Shown: positions 9,974 through 19,439, counted from the first letter of the stretch. The stretch is DNA of 64,000 bases from Salipaludibacillus sp. CUR1 (GCF_021028955.1 NZ_JAIWPE010000094.1:1-64000), one strand, 5' to 3'. Numbers and translations are program-made. Notes: generated from the sequence alone by a model not told the origin.

Positions 9974-10672
9974 ATGCGAAATTATCATGTAGTTATTCCA
10001 GCGGCAGGCCAAGGAAAACGGATGAATGCCGGTAAGAATAAACAATTCTTAAAAATAGACAATGAACCCCTCCTGATTCACACGCTCCGTGTGTTTGAGG
10101 AGGATCTTCTATGTACTGAGATAATCCTGGCAGTAAATAAACAGGAAATAAATCAGATTCAAGAGCTTATTAATGAGTATAATATTACTAAGGCGGTCCG
10201 CATTGTAGAAGGCGGCAAAGAGCGTCAGCAGAGCGTATTTGAAGGACTGAAAGTTATTGAAGGAAACCCTGTCGTGCTGATACATGACGGGGCAAGGCCG
10301 TTTATAAGGCGCGCAGTTATTCACCAGCTGGTAGAAGTCGCCAATGATAAGGGAGCGGCAGTGACAGGTGTCCCTGTTAAGGATACAATTAAACTGGTAG
10401 AGCAAAAACAGATAACACAGACGATTGACCGCTCAAGTTTATGGTCAGTTCAGACACCCCAGGCTTTTCATCTTGAGGAAATACGCTATGCTCATGAAAA
10501 GGCTGAAAGAGATGGTTTTTTGGGCACGGATGATGCAAGCTTAATGGAGTACCTTAATCGTCCGGTGGAAATTGTCCAGGGGGATTATGAAAATCTGAAA
10601 ATAACTACTCCTGAAGATCTGCTTTTTGCTGAGGCCATTATTAAAAAGCGTAAGGAGGATGAACATAATTGA
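9974..10672 (+). CDS. ispD: IspD, 2-C-methyl-D-erythritol 4-phosphate cytidylyltransferase
   Basis: IspD couples MEP to CTP in the non-mevalonate isoprenoid pathway. The 232-residue product has the nucleotidyltransferase signature [17 protein letters not shown] near the N-terminus, [10 protein letters not shown] around residue 100 and the Thr/Asp-rich TDDASLMEY near 180. Length is normal. It follows yacL and its stop overlaps the TTG start of ispF by four bases (TTGA), a coupling seen across Bacilli. Confidence 0.96.
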   Translation: MRNYHVVIPAAGQGKRMNAGKNKQFLKIDNEPLLIHTLRVFEEDLLCTEIILAVNKQEINQIQELINEYNITKAVRIVEGGKERQQSVFEGLKVIEGNPVVLIHDGARPFIRRAVIHQLVEVANDKGAAVTGVPVKDTIKLVEQKQITQTIDRSSLWSVQTPQAFHLEEIRYAHEKAERDGFLGTDDASLMEYLNRPVEIVQGDYENLKITTPEDLLFAEAIIKKRKEDEHN

Positions 10673-11142
10673 GAATAGGACAAGGCTTTGATGTCCATCA
10701 GCTCGTAGAGGGACGCCCTCTTATCCTTGGAGGAATTAACATTCCCCACGATAAAGGCCTGTTAGGCCATTCAGATGCTGATGTACTTTTACATACTATT
10801 GCTGATGCATGTTTAGGAGCAGTTGGAGAAGGGGATATCGGTAAGCATTTCCCTGATACTGATTCTGAGTTTAAAGACGCTGACTCTGCCAGGCTTCTTA
10901 GCCATGTCTGGGAGATCGTCAAGCAGCACGGTTATACATTAGGTAATGTTGATTGTACGATTATGGCTCAAAAACCAAAAATGGCACCTCATATACCTGC
11001 TATCCAGAAGAGAATTGCCGAATTATTGGAATCCGAAGTTTCTCAAGTAAATGTGAAAGCGACAACGACAGAGAAACTGGGGTTCACTGGACGTGAAGAA
11101 GGCATCGCTTCCCAGGCAGTTGTTTTGCTGGTAAAAGTATAA
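10669..11142 (+). CDS. ispF: IspF, 2-C-methyl-D-erythritol 2,4-cyclodiphosphate synthase
   Basis: IspF cyclises CDP-ME 2-phosphate, two steps after IspD. The 157-residue product has the metal-site residues D8 and H10 (GFDVHQL) and [11 protein letters not shown] around 35-45, plus the C-terminal [15 protein letters not shown] segment that contacts the substrate. It starts with TTG at 10669 behind TAAGGAGG and overlaps ispD, so translation is coupled. Confidence 0.96.
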   Translation: MRIGQGFDVHQLVEGRPLILGGINIPHDKGLLGHSDADVLLHTIADACLGAVGEGDIGKHFPDTDSEFKDADSARLLSHVWEIVKQHGYTLGNVDCTIMAQKPKMAPHIPAIQKRIAELLESEVSQVNVKATTTEKLGFTGREEGIASQAVVLLVKV

Positions 11143-11156
11143 TTCTCAATGGAACC

Positions 11157-11184
11157 TTGTAATGTAAAAATGGTAGAATAAAAT
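11157..11184 (+). promoter_or_regulatory. Possible SigA promoter for gltX
   Basis: TTGTAA (11157-11162), 16 bases, then TAAAAT (11179-11184), 32 bases before gltX. Both boxes are imperfect, but the gap has no better candidate. Confidence 0.5.
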
Positions 11185-11215
11185 AAATGAACATTAGAAT
11201 GGAAGGTGTCATACT

Positions 11216-12670
11216 ATGAGTCAAGAAGTACGTGTGAGGTTTGCTCCGAGTCCAACGGGACATTTACATATTGGCGGAGCACGCGCTGCTCTTTTTAACT
11301 ATCTTTTTGCGCGAAACCAAAAAGGGAAATTTATCGTTCGGATTGAAGATACTGACCAGGCCAGAAATGTAGATGCAGCGACCGAAAAACTGATGGAAAG
11401 CCTAAAATGGTTAGGCATTGAGTGGGATGAAAGTGTAGATGTCGGCGGCCCTCATGAGCCGTACCAGAGCATGGAAAGGCTGGATATTTATAAAAAATAC
11501 GTCGAACAGCTGATTCAGGAAGGCAAAGCTTACCACTGTTATATGACGGAGGAAGAACTGGAAGCTGAACGTGAAGAACAAAGGGCGCGTGGAGAAACAC
11601 CGAAATACAGCGGCCGCGACCGGAACCTTACTGAAGAGCAAAAGAAAGCTTATGAAGAAGAAGGCCGGAAACCTGTTGTCCGCTTTCTTGTACCACAGGG
11701 GCAGGAAATTACAGTAGATGACAAGGTACGGGGCAAAGTAACATTCGACAGTGACGGGATTGGCGATTTTGTTATTGTACGCCAGGACGGAATTCCAACT
11801 TATAATTTTGCCGTAGTGATTGATGATCACCTTATGGAAATTTCCCATGTCATCCGTGGAGAAGAACATCTGTCCAATGCTCCAAGACAAGTATTATTAT
11901 TTGAAGCATTAGGCTGGACGCCTCCGGTATTTGCTCATGCTTCCCTTATCTTAAATGAAGACAGGCAAAAAATGAGTAAAAGAGATGAATCAATCATTCA
12001 GTTTGTTGAACAGTACCGCGATCTAGGTTATTTACCTGAAGCAATTGTGAATTTTATATCTTTATTAGGCTGGTCTCCAGGCGGAGAAGAGGAAATCCTT
12101 ACAAAGGATGAACTGATCGAACAGTTTACCTTGGACAGAGTTATTAAAGCTCCGGCAGTTTTTGATACCCAAAAGCTTGCATGGATGAATAACCAGTATA
12201 TGAAGGAAGCGGATGAAGACCGCGTTGTCTGGCTTGCTCTTCCTCATTTGGTAAAAGCCGGGCGTCTTCCTGAGATGATGACTGACGAGCAGAAAAAATG
12301 GGCGTATGACTTAATCATTCTTCACCAGGAGAAAATGAGCTTCGGGGCAGAAATTGTTAAGTTGACAGAGTTGTTCTTTAAAGAAGAAATCGATTATAAT
12401 GGAGAGGCTAAAGAGGTTTTAGCCGGAGAACAGGTGCCTGAAGTGCTCCGCGCCTTTAAAGGTAAATTAGAGGAAGTGGAAGATTTTAAAGCTGAGGAAA
12501 TTAAAAAAGCGATAAAAGCTGTACAGAAAGAAACCGGCCATAAAGGAAAAAATCTGTTTATGCCTATTCGTGCAGCGGTGTCAGGACAGACCCATGGTCC
12601 CGATCTTCTTCAAACCATTTCTCTTTTAGGACGCACTGTCGTCAAAAAACGCTTAGACAGTTTGCTTTAA
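11216..12670 (+). CDS. gltX: Glutamyl-tRNA synthetase
   Basis: GltX charges tRNA-Glu and, in Bacilli that lack GlnRS, also tRNA-Gln for later amidation. The 484-residue class I synthetase shows the HIGH-type motif in [13 protein letters not shown] (near residue 10) and KMSKRDES (about 250), with an anticodon-binding helical C-terminus. The ATG at 11216 follows GAAGGTGTC. It lies before the Cys T-box leader of cysE-cysS, the same order as in B. subtilis. Confidence 0.97.
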   Translation: MSQEVRVRFAPSPTGHLHIGGARAALFNYLFARNQKGKFIVRIEDTDQARNVDAATEKLMESLKWLGIEWDESVDVGGPHEPYQSMERLDIYKKYVEQLIQEGKAYHCYMTEEELEAEREEQRARGETPKYSGRDRNLTEEQKKAYEEEGRKPVVRFLVPQGQEITVDDKVRGKVTFDSDGIGDFVIVRQDGIPTYNFAVVIDDHLMEISHVIRGEEHLSNAPRQVLLFEALGWTPPVFAHASLILNEDRQKMSKRDESIIQFVEQYRDLGYLPEAIVNFISLLGWSPGGEEEILTKDELIEQFTLDRVIKAPAVFDTQKLAWMNNQYMKEADEDRVVWLALPHLVKAGRLPEMMTDEQKKWAYDLIILHQEKMSFGAEIVKLTELFFKEEIDYNGEAKEVLAGEQVPEVLRAFKGKLEEVEDFKAEEIKKAIKAVQKETGHKGKNLFMPIRAAVSGQTHGPDLLQTISLLGRTVVKKRLDSLL

Positions 12671-12689
12671 AATAATAAATAGCTAAAAC

Positions 12690-12942
12690 ACTGACGAGGA
12701 GAAGTAGGAAGACACCATTCTTCAAAGAGAGAGTCACCGCGGCTGAAAGTGGCTTAAGATAATGTCTTTTGAAATGCACCTCTGAGTCCATTTCCTGAAC
12801 AGGAACTGCGGTTTCTTAATAGGGATGGCGGAATGGAAAGACCGTTATCTTTCAAAGCGGAGTACCAATACGTACTCAAACAGAGTGGAACCGCGCGATC
12901 AAGCGTCTCTGTGTCCTCGTAAGGGCACAGAGGCGCTTTTTT
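12690..12942 (+). promoter_or_regulatory. T-box riboswitch, predicted tRNA-Cys specific
   Basis: The gap between gltX and cysE holds a T-box leader. The T-box sequence AGAGTGGAACCGCG is at 12882-12895, and a terminator with stem AGCGTCTCTGTGTCC/GGGCACAGAGGCGCT and a T run ends near 12942. In the stem I region GAAATGCACC places a TGC codon (12775-12777) before a purine, as expected for a Cys specifier. Uncharged tRNA-Cys should stabilise the antiterminator and switch on cysE-cysS. Specifier placement is by eye. Confidence 0.9.
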
Positions 12943-13031
12943 ATACTTTTGGCTCTATATAAAGATAAGCCGAGTTTTGAATATCCGGAGCGGAGCCTGA
13001 ATAAAAGCATACTTGAAAGGAGGGACTGTCT

Positions 13032-13685
13032 TTGTTTAAAACCTTAAGAAATGATGTTGATGTGGTGCTGGACCAGGACCCTGCTGCCCGTAACCGTTTA
13101 GAAGTCATTATAAATTATTCCGGGGTGCATGCGGTCTGGTGTCATCGCCTGGCGCATTGGTTGTGGAACAGGAAACTTTATTTTATTGCCCGTTTTCTGT
13201 CCCAGGTCAGCCGCTTTTTTACTGGAATCGAAATTCATCCTGGAGCGAGAATCGGACAGAGGCTCTTTATTGACCACGGAATGGGAGTGGTTATAGGTGA
13301 GACGTGTGAGATAGGGAATAATGTGACGATATTTCAAGGCGTCACATTGGGCGGAACAGGAAAAGAAAAAGGAAAACGGCATCCGACCCTGGAAGATAAT
13401 GTTCTTGTGGCTACAGGGGCAAAAGTTCTCGGGTCCATGAGAATCGGAAAAAATTCCCGGATAGGAGCAGGTTCTGTCGTTTTAAAAGAAGTCCCGCCTA
13501 ACTCTACTGTCGTTGGTATACCTGGCAGAATTGTCGTCCAGGATGGGGTGAAAGTGCAAAACGATCTGGATCATATCAATCTTCCAGACCCAGTATCAGA
13601 TAAATTCAGAGCTCTTGAACAAGAGTTATTGCGCGTAAAGAAAGAAATAAAAGAACTGAAAAGGGAGCAATCCCAAAAAAGCTGA
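13032..13685 (+). CDS. cysE: Serine O-acetyltransferase
   Basis: CysE makes O-acetylserine, the carbon skeleton for cysteine. The 217-residue protein has the helical N-terminal domain followed by a left-handed beta-helix of hexapeptide repeats: [19 protein letters not shown] (about 63-81), [17 protein letters not shown] and IGAGSVV. A short charged coiled-coil tail follows. It starts with TTG 13032, eight bases after AAAGGAGGG. It is controlled by the upstream Cys T-box together with cysS. Confidence 0.96.
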   Translation: MFKTLRNDVDVVLDQDPAARNRLEVIINYSGVHAVWCHRLAHWLWNRKLYFIARFLSQVSRFFTGIEIHPGARIGQRLFIDHGMGVVIGETCEIGNNVTIFQGVTLGGTGKEKGKRHPTLEDNVLVATGAKVLGSMRIGKNSRIGAGSVVLKEVPPNSTVVGIPGRIVVQDGVKVQNDLDHINLPDPVSDKFRALEQELLRVKKEIKELKREQSQKS

Positions 13686-13718
13686 CCTGTTGAACGATAT
13701 ACTGAGGAGGAAACCTGT

Positions 13719-15119
13719 ATGGCGATTAAACTGTATAATACGTTAACTAGAAGAAAAGAAACGTTTGAGCCTATGGAAGAAGGAAAAATTAAAATGTATG
13801 TTTGCGGGCCTACGGTTTACAACTATATCCATATCGGTAATGCCCGCCCGGCAGTAGTATTTGATATGATCCGCAGGTATTTTGAATACCGGGGATTCGA
13901 TGTACAGTATGTTTCAAACTTTACAGATGTGGATGACAAAATAATAAAAGCTGCAGAAGAAATGGGCGAGGACGTTATGGCGATAGCCGAACGATTTATC
14001 AAAGCCTATCATGAAGATACAGGAGCTCTGGGTGTCAAACCCGCAGATGAGCACCCGCGGGTAACGGATACGATGCCGGAGATTATTGAGTTTATTGATC
14101 GCCTGACAGAAAAAGGGTATGCTTACGAATCTGAAGGCGATGTGTATTTCAGAACGCGAAAATTTGATACTTACGGCCAGCTCTCTCATCAGTCAATTGA
14201 TGACCTTCAAGTAGGCGCAAGAATTAAAGTTGGCGAAAAGAAAGAAGACCCTCTTGATTTCGTATTATGGAAATCAGCAAAACCGGGCGAAATATCCTGG
14301 AACAGCCCATGGGGGAAAGGGCGGCCAGGCTGGCATATCGAATGCTCGGCTATGGTAAAGAAATATTTAGGGGAGACCATTGATATTCATGCCGGAGGAC
14401 AGGATCTTGCCTTCCCCCACCATGAAAATGAGATCGCCCAGTCCGAAGCTTTAAATGAAAAGAAAATGGCGAATTACTGGATTCATAACGGCTATATTAA
14501 TATAGATAACGAGAAAATGTCGAAATCGCTCGGGAACTTTATATTAGTTCATGACATTATTCGACAGTTCGATCCTGAAGTCGTCCGCTTCTTTATTGTG
14601 AATGCCCATTACCGCAGTCCAATTAACTTTAGTGACGAACAGCTTAATAGTGCAAAAAGCAGCTTGGAACGGATCAAAACAACTTACCTGAATGTCTCTC
14701 ACAGACTGGAAGAGACAGCTGATCTGGGAGAAAGTACAGACCGGTGGTTAAAAGAGATTAAAAAGTACCGTGAGCAATTTACGGAAGCCATGGACGACGA
14801 CTTTAACAGCGCTAATGCGGTAGCTGCCATGTTTGACTTAGTTAAAACAGCAAACAAATATCTTGAAGAGAAGCAAACAAACAAGGGTGTTTTGAAGGCT
14901 TTCCTTACAGAATTCGATGATATGGCGTTTGTATTAGGTGTCCGTCTCGGGGAAGAGGAACTGCTTGATGAAGAGGTTGAACAACTAATAGAAGAAAGAA
15001 TAGAAGCAAGAAAGAACAGGGACTTTGCGAGAGCAGATGAAATCAGAGACCAGTTAAAAGACCAGAACATAATTCTGGAAGATACGCCACAAGGAACGCG
15101 CTGGAAAAGAGGGCAGTAA
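13719..15119 (+). CDS. cysS: Cysteinyl-tRNA synthetase
   Basis: CysS charges tRNA-Cys. The 466-residue class I enzyme has the zinc and HIGH region [16 protein letters not shown] (about 29-44), the GWHIECSAM zinc-binding segment (about 206) and KMSKSLGN (about 267). Full length for the family. It sits 33 bases after cysE behind GAGGAGG, and its stop codon directly abuts the mrnC start. Co-transcription with cysE under the T-box is expected. Confidence 0.97.
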   Translation: MAIKLYNTLTRRKETFEPMEEGKIKMYVCGPTVYNYIHIGNARPAVVFDMIRRYFEYRGFDVQYVSNFTDVDDKIIKAAEEMGEDVMAIAERFIKAYHEDTGALGVKPADEHPRVTDTMPEIIEFIDRLTEKGYAYESEGDVYFRTRKFDTYGQLSHQSIDDLQVGARIKVGEKKEDPLDFVLWKSAKPGEISWNSPWGKGRPGWHIECSAMVKKYLGETIDIHAGGQDLAFPHHENEIAQSEALNEKKMANYWIHNGYINIDNEKMSKSLGNFILVHDIIRQFDPEVVRFFIVNAHYRSPINFSDEQLNSAKSSLERIKTTYLNVSHRLEETADLGESTDRWLKEIKKYREQFTEAMDDDFNSANAVAAMFDLVKTANKYLEEKQTNKGVLKAFLTEFDDMAFVLGVRLGEEELLDEEVEQLIEERIEARKNRDFARADEIRDQLKDQNIILEDTPQGTRWKRGQ

Positions 15120-15530
15120 ATGAAACTGAACAAAGAAATCCGCGAGCCGGAACAGTTAAACCCTTTGGCGCTGGCTTATATGGGGGATGGGGTGTTGGAC
15201 ACTTATGTCCGGTACCGCCTGATTTCGAGCGGACAAGTCCGGCCTAATAAACTCCACAAAGAAGCGACACAGTATGTCTCTGCTAAATCGCAGGCTTTTG
15301 TTCTCAGGGCCTTATTAGATGAAGGAATATTTTCCGAAGAAGAACTGGCGATTGTCAAACGGGGCAGGAATGCCCGATCAGGAACTGTTCCTAAAAACAC
15401 GGACCGTGCCACTTACAATTTGAGCACAGCGTATGAAGCCCTCATTGGTTATTTATACGTAACAGGACGCGAAAAAAGAATGGATGAGCTCGTCTTAAAA
15501 AGTTTTGAAATGATTGAAAGAAAGGAGTGA
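15120..15530 (+). CDS. mrnC: Mini-ribonuclease III
   Basis: Mini-III matures 23S rRNA ends in Bacillus. The 136-residue protein consists of the RNase III catalytic domain only, without a dsRNA-binding domain: NPLALAYMGDGVLD (about 15-28) supplies the first acidic residues and AYEALIGYLY (about 107) the second. The ATG immediately follows the cysS stop (TAAATG) with no clear ribosome site of its own, so it relies on coupling. rlmB follows. Confidence 0.94.
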   Translation: MKLNKEIREPEQLNPLALAYMGDGVLDTYVRYRLISSGQVRPNKLHKEATQYVSAKSQAFVLRALLDEGIFSEEELAIVKRGRNARSGTVPKNTDRATYNLSTAYEALIGYLYVTGREKRMDELVLKSFEMIERKE

Positions 15531-15534
15531 TAAC

Positions 15535-16290
15535 ATGTCAGGCAAACAAGATTTAATTGCGGGTAAAAATCCCGTTCTGGAAGCTTTAAAAGGGGATCAT
15601 ACTATAAATAAAATTTGGATAGCCGAAGGTTCTCAGAAAGGGCAGATGAATCAGGTTATCAGCTTAAGTAAAAAGAAAAAAGTGCAAGTGCAGTTTGTTC
15701 CTAAGAAAAAGCTGGATCAGATGGTGGACACTGATAATCATCAGGGGGTAGCAGCTCAAATTGCCGCTTATGAATATCAGGATATTCAGGTACTATTCGA
15801 CAGAGCTGCAAAAAAAGGCGAATCACCGTTTTTTTTGCTGCTGGATGAGCTCGAAGATCCTCATAACCTTGGATCAATACTAAGGACGGCAGATGCAGCT
15901 GGCGCCCATGGAGTTATAATACCTAAAAGACGATCAGTAGGTTTGACTTCCACAGTAGCAAAGTCTTCTGCGGGAGCTATAGAGCATGTCCCTGTTGCCC
16001 GGGTGACTAATCTCGCGAGAACAATCGAGGAATTAAAAAAACAGGGATTGTGGTTTATTGGAACAGACGCGCGGGGTGAGTCAGATTATCGCGAAGTGGA
16101 TGTTAATATGCCTCTTTGCCTTGTTATTGGGAGTGAAGGTAAGGGTATGAGCCGGCTTGTAAAGGAAAAATGTGATTTTCTTGTAAACATTCCATTAGCA
16201 GGCAAAGTTACATCACTTAATGCCTCAGTAGCTGCAAGTCTTCTGATGTATGAAGTGCTCCGGCGGCGCCCTTCTCCGGAGATGAACTAG
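15535..16290 (+). CDS. rlmB: TrmH-family rRNA 2'-O-methyltransferase (RlmB-like)
   Basis: This SPOUT-fold enzyme is expected to methylate a ribose in 23S rRNA. The 251-residue product has an N-terminal substrate-binding domain (GKNPVLEAL near the start), then the knotted catalytic domain with LDELEDPHNLGSILRTADAAG (about 103-123), IGSEGKGMS (about 198) and the closing NASVAASLLMYE motif. The start is ATG 15535, after AAAGGAGTGA; the frame is open further upstream into mrnC. The exact target base is inferred, not shown. Confidence 0.9.
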   Translation: MSGKQDLIAGKNPVLEALKGDHTINKIWIAEGSQKGQMNQVISLSKKKKVQVQFVPKKKLDQMVDTDNHQGVAAQIAAYEYQDIQVLFDRAAKKGESPFFLLLDELEDPHNLGSILRTADAAGAHGVIIPKRRSVGLTSTVAKSSAGAIEHVPVARVTNLARTIEELKKQGLWFIGTDARGESDYREVDVNMPLCLVIGSEGKGMSRLVKEKCDFLVNIPLAGKVTSLNASVAASLLMYEVLRRRPSPEMN

Positions 16291-16291
16291 G

Positions 16292-16804
16292 ATGAGAAAG
16301 GTGCTGCTGGTAGACGGCTATAACATTATAGGAGACTGGCCGGAACTGAAAGCACTCCAAACGTCGGACCTTGAGTCGGCCAGAGACCAGCTTATAGAGA
16401 AAATGGCCGAATACCAGGCGTATACAGGGGTTGAAGTGACAGTTATATTTGATGCCCACATGGTCCCGGGCCTTGGCAAGAAATATAATAACTACGCGCT
16501 AAACATTATTTATACAAGGGAAAAAGAGACCGCGGATGAACGAATCGAAAAACTTGTGAAGGAATGGAAAAGGGTCGACACACAGATCTATGTAGCGACC
16601 TCCGATTTTGTTGAACAGAGAGTTATTTTTGCGAGCGGAGCCTACAGAAAGTCGGCCCGTGAGCTTAGGACAGAGATGAAACAGATCGAACGAGGCATTG
16701 AGAAAGAAGTAAAAAAGACAAAAAAAGCGACAGCAAAAACGAAGCTCCCCATAACAGAAGAGATGGCTGAAATTTTTGAAAAATGGCGCCGGGGGCAAAG
16801 ATGA
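16292..16804 (+). CDS. rae1: Rae1/YacP, ribosome-associated NYN endoribonuclease
   Basis: Rae1 of B. subtilis cleaves mRNA in the ribosomal A site. The 170-residue protein has the NYN/PIN-like fold with acidic residues in LLVDGYNIIGDWP (residues 5-17), VIFDAH (about 50) and VATSDFVEQ (about 103), and a lysine-rich C-terminal third. It starts two bases after the rlmB stop. In the known order it precedes sigH. Confidence 0.92.
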   Translation: MRKVLLVDGYNIIGDWPELKALQTSDLESARDQLIEKMAEYQAYTGVEVTVIFDAHMVPGLGKKYNNYALNIIYTREKETADERIEKLVKEWKRVDTQIYVATSDFVEQRVIFASGAYRKSARELRTEMKQIERGIEKEVKKTKKATAKTKLPITEEMAEIFEKWRRGQR

Positions 16805-16808
16805 CATC

Positions 16809-16838
16809 TTGACGCTTTTTAATTTCTTCCTGTATACT
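16809..16838 (+). promoter_or_regulatory. SigA-type promoter for sigH
   Basis: TTGACG (16809-16814), an 18-base spacer and TATACT (16833-16838). In B. subtilis sigH is read by SigA and repressed by AbrB; the AT-rich sequence at 16839-16880 would suit AbrB, but no site can be named by eye. Confidence 0.7.
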
Positions 16839-16935
16839 GATGTTATATTTAGACAATTCTTTAATTTATGCGCTTCCATTTACTTGAGATTGACTGGCTT
16901 TTCTTATGAGAAAAAGACAGGGCGGAGGGATTGCG

Positions 16936-17589
16936 GTGGCTTTAAACCTCATTGAGACCGGGCTTCAGGATAAGTTTCGGCAATTAGACGATGAAAGTCT
17001 CGTGCAATATGTACGGGAAGGGGACAGCGGTGCGCTGGAGTACTTGATTAATAAGTACAAGAACTTTGTGCGGGCAAAAGCCCGTTCGTATTTTTTAATT
17101 GGAGCGGATCATGAAGACATTGTTCAGGAAGGTATGATCGGACTCTTTAAAGCTATTCGTGATTTTAAAGGGGACAAGCTGTCCTCGTTCAAAGCATTTG
17201 CAGAATTATGTATAACGAGGCAAATTATCACCGCAATTAAAACAGCTACACGCCAAAAGCATATTCCGCTTAATTCTTATGTTTCTCTGGACAAACCTAT
17301 TTACGATGAGGAATCGGACCGTACCCTTCTCGATGTAATTTGCGGATCTAAGTTAAGCGATCCTGAGGAATTGCTGATTAACCAGGAAGAGTTTGATGAT
17401 ATTGAAGACAAAATGGGAGAGATTTTAAGCGACCTGGAGAGGAAAGTGCTCATGCACTATTTGGACGGAAGAAGCTACCAGGAGATATCCGCTGATCTTA
17501 ACCGGCATGTCAAATCAATAGACAATGCTCTTCAGCGGGTCAAACGAAAGCTTGAAAGATACGTAGAATTAAAAGGTGTAAAACTGTAA
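16936..17589 (+). CDS. sigH: RNA polymerase sigma-H
   Basis: SigH directs early sporulation and competence genes. The 217-residue sigma-70-type factor has region 2 with DHEDIVQEGMIGLFKAIRDF (about 56-75) and the -10 recognition helix FAELCITRQIITAIKTATRQ, and region 4 with the HTH YQEISADLNRHVKSIDNALQR near the C-terminus. I prefer GTG 16936, which follows GGAGGG by six bases, over an upstream ATG at 16906 that has no ribosome site. A terminator follows at 17601. Confidence 0.94.
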   Translation: MALNLIETGLQDKFRQLDDESLVQYVREGDSGALEYLINKYKNFVRAKARSYFLIGADHEDIVQEGMIGLFKAIRDFKGDKLSSFKAFAELCITRQIITAIKTATRQKHIPLNSYVSLDKPIYDEESDRTLLDVICGSKLSDPEELLINQEEFDDIEDKMGEILSDLERKVLMHYLDGRSYQEISADLNRHVKSIDNALQRVKRKLERYVELKGVKL

Positions 17590-17600
17590 TTCTCACTTTT

Positions 17601-17627
17601 AAAAACAGGGCTTGCCCTGTTTTTTTA
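17601..17627 (+). terminator. sigH terminator
   Basis: AAAAACAGGG and CCCTGTTTTTTT flank a CTTG loop: a compact Rho-independent terminator. Confidence 0.85.
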
Positions 17628-17678
17628 AATTTAAGGTTAAAACGCTGAAGGAAAGTCTATGATAGTGACAAGGCATGA

Positions 17679-17707
17679 TTGACACGGCAGACCGGCGTGT
17701 GATAAAT
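17679..17707 (+). promoter_or_regulatory. SigA-type promoter for rpmG-secE-nusG
   Basis: TTGACA (17679-17684), a 17-base spacer and ATAAAT (17702-17707), 44 bases before rpmG. Confidence 0.7.
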
Positions 17708-17750
17708 TTTACTAGTGTGTATGAGTGTATGTTAAAGAGGAGAGTTGGCT

Positions 17751-17900
17751 ATGTCACAGAAAGTGATTCTTGCCTGCCAGCATTGTCATTCACGAAATTA
17801 TTCTACGACAAAAACAGCTCAAAACCAATCAGAGCGACTTCAGATAAATAAATACTGCAAGACATGCGGAAAGCATACAGCGCATCTTGAAACGAAGTAA
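17751..17900 (+). CDS. rpmG: Ribosomal protein L33, zinc-binding form
   Basis: A 49-residue protein beginning MSQKVILAC. It keeps both zinc pairs, C9-x2-C12 and C36-x2-C39, so it is the C+ paralogue that zinc-free copies replace under zinc limitation. It starts at ATG 17751 after AGAGGAGAG. It heads the rpmG-secE-nusG unit, as in B. subtilis. Confidence 0.95.
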   Translation: MSQKVILACQHCHSRNYSTTKTAQNQSERLQINKYCKTCGKHTAHLETK

Positions 17901-17925
17901 CTGAGTGCATTGGGGGGTGTTTTTA

Positions 17926-18126
17926 GTGGCAGAGACAGCAAAAGCAAAAAAACCGGTGAAATTTTTAAAAGACGTATCGACAGAAATGAAGCGGGTGTCA
18001 TGGCCTAACCGAAAAGAATTGACGAAATATACCGTGGTAGTTTCAGTGACAGTCATTTTCATTGCGATTTTCTTCGCAATTGCGGATTTCGGAATTTCAT
18101 CGCTTATTCGTTTGATCACAGGTTAA
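17926..18126 (+). CDS. secE: Preprotein translocase subunit SecE
   Basis: SecE clamps SecY in the Sec channel. The 66-residue Gram-positive short form has a basic amphipathic helix (FLKDVSTEMKRVSWPNRKEL, residues 12-31) and one membrane span (about 35-60). The start is GTG 17926, placed after GGGGGGTG; an open frame extends further upstream but would bury that ribosome site. It lies 25 bases after rpmG and ahead of nusG. Confidence 0.94.
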   Translation: MAETAKAKKPVKFLKDVSTEMKRVSWPNRKELTKYTVVVSVTVIFIAIFFAIADFGISSLIRLITG

Positions 18127-18156
18127 TGGGATCATTTACGAAAATATGAATCCGTC

Positions 18157-18190
18157 AGAGGAGGGAAGGACGTCACAGTCCTGAACAATC
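18157..18190 (+). promoter_or_regulatory. Remote Shine-Dalgarno and small hairpin before nusG
   Basis: The only good ribosome site, AGAGGAGGGAAGGA (18157-18170), ends about 20 bases before the nusG ATG. Between them GGAC (18168-18171) and GTCC (18178-18181) can form a 4-bp hairpin that would shorten the distance. An in-frame stop upstream prevents an earlier start. Confidence 0.55.
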
Positions 18191-18724
18191 ATGGAGAAGA
18201 ATTGGTATGTAGTTCACACATATTCCGGATATGAGAATAAAGTAAAAACGAATTTGGAAAAACGTGTGGAATCAATGGGTATGACCGATAAAATATTTCG
18301 AGTCATCGTCCCGGTAGAAGAAGAAACAGAAATTAAAGATGGAAAATCAAAACAAGTAACGAAGAAGGTCTTTCCAGGGTATGTCATCGTAGAAATGGTG
18401 ATGACAGATGATTCCTGGTATGTTGTCCGAAATACTCCAGGTGTTACCGGATTTATCGGTTCTTCTGGCGGCGGAGCCAAACCGACGCCGCTTCTGCCTG
18501 AAGAAGTAGACGCTATTTTACGTCAGATGGGCGTAGAAGCTCCTGCGCCTGAAGTAGACTTCGAACTGAAGGAGTCCGTGAAGGTTAAAGAAGGACCATT
18601 TGCGAACTTTATCGGTACGATTGAAAATATTTCAGCTGAAAAGCAGAAATTAAAAGTACACGTTAATATGTTCGGCCGGGAAACTCCAGTAGAGCTGGAA
18701 TTCAATCAGGTAGAAAAAATTTAA
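18191..18724 (+). CDS. nusG: Transcription elongation factor NusG
   Basis: NusG binds RNA polymerase; in Bacillus it promotes pausing at T-rich non-template sites as well as Rho and ribosome coupling. The 177-residue protein has the NGN domain ([18 protein letters not shown] to about 110, with the FPGYVIVEM core) and a C-terminal KOW domain ([15 protein letters not shown], about 128-142). The start is certain because the frame is closed upstream and the N-terminus matches B. subtilis. The ribosome site is unusually far away. Confidence 0.97.
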   Translation: MEKNWYVVHTYSGYENKVKTNLEKRVESMGMTDKIFRVIVPVEEETEIKDGKSKQVTKKVFPGYVIVEMVMTDDSWYVVRNTPGVTGFIGSSGGGAKPTPLLPEEVDAILRQMGVEAPAPEVDFELKESVKVKEGPFANFIGTIENISAEKQKLKVHVNMFGRETPVELEFNQVEKI

Positions 18725-18742
18725 TTCTCTTAAGAAAAATTC

Positions 18743-18771
18743 TTGCTATCTTAGTTATGAAGTGATAAAAT
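18743..18771 (+). promoter_or_regulatory. SigA-type promoter for rplK-rplA
   Basis: TTGCTA (18743-18748), a 17-base spacer and TAAAAT (18766-18771) just after nusG. Confidence 0.7.
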
Positions 18772-18787
18772 TTGAATGTTGTTAATC

Positions 18788-18814
18788 AACGTGGACATTC
18801 TGTTCACGTTTTTT
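18788..18814 (+). terminator. Leader terminator/attenuator ahead of rplK
   Basis: AACGTGGAC (18788-18796) pairs with GTTCACGTT (18802-18810), one G-U pair, followed by TTTTTT (18809-18814). It lies 17 bases after the promoter -10 box, inside the rplK leader, so it ends nusG transcripts and could attenuate rplK-rplA. Confidence 0.7.
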
Positions 18815-18891
18815 CCTGCAAACAAGCAGGGTAATGAGTGGGAGAGCAAAAGCTCGGTTTACCACATCACGGACTTAAGGAGGTGTGTCGC

Positions 18892-19317
18892 GTGGCTAAA
18901 AAGGTCATTAAGGTAGTAAAATTACAAATTCCTGCTGGTAAAGCGAATCCAGCGCCACCAGTTGGGCCAGCACTTGGTCAAGCAGGTGTTAATATTATGG
19001 GATTCTGTAAGGAATTTAACGCTCGTACGCAAGAACAGGCGGGCTTGATCATTCCTGTAGAAATCACGGTATTTGAAGACCGTTCATTTACATTTATCAC
19101 TAAAACTCCACCTGCTGCCGTTCTTCTGAAGAAAGCAGCTGGTATTGATACGGCTTCTGGTGAGCCTAACCGCAACAAGGTCGCTACATTGAAGCGTGAT
19201 AAAGTAAAAGAAATCGCGGAAACAAAAATGCCTGACCTGAACGCAGCAGATGTAGATGCAGCGATTCGTATGGTTGAAGGTACAGCCCGAAGCATGGGAA
19301 TTACTATTGAAGACTAA
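18892..19317 (+). CDS. rplK: Ribosomal protein L11
   Basis: L11 forms the GTPase-associated stalk base and is needed for RelA activation. The 141-residue product has the N-terminal domain [20 protein letters not shown] (about 15-34) and an RNA-binding C-terminal domain. The start is GTG 18892, seven bases after AAGGAGGTG, which gives [10 protein letters not shown] as in Bacillus. rplA follows after a structured 122-base gap. Confidence 0.97.
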   Translation: MAKKVIKVVKLQIPAGKANPAPPVGPALGQAGVNIMGFCKEFNARTQEQAGLIIPVEITVFEDRSFTFITKTPPAAVLLKKAAGIDTASGEPNRNKVATLKRDKVKEIAETKMPDLNAADVDAAIRMVEGTARSMGITIED

Positions 19318-19339
19318 TTAAACCTGTGCAGGTAAATGG

Positions 19340-19388
19340 AGGTTGCGAGAAGGACGAGGGTCCTGCCTGATGCCAGGTATCGCAACCT
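19340..19388 (+). promoter_or_regulatory. Structured rplK-rplA intergenic RNA element
   Basis: AGGTTGCGA (19340-19348) pairs perfectly with TCGCAACCT (19380-19388). Inside are GGAC/GTCC (19352-19363) and CTG/CAG (about 63-65 and 74-76 of the same line), making a possible three-way junction. It sits 52 bases before the rplA start. An L1-responsive control site is one possibility; nothing in the sequence proves it. Confidence 0.6.
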
Positions 19389-19439
19389 TTATTAGTGGGA
19401 GGTCTAACCGCTAAAACCACAATTAAGGAGGAAACAACA

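Noticed and set aside
11411-11890. 159-residue ORF on the minus strand
   Set aside because: It lies wholly inside gltX, has no ribosome site and its composition is a shadow of gltX codon use.
14699-15133. 144-residue ORF on the minus strand
   Set aside because: Antisense shadow of cysS, serine-rich from antisense of acidic and helical codons, no ribosome site.
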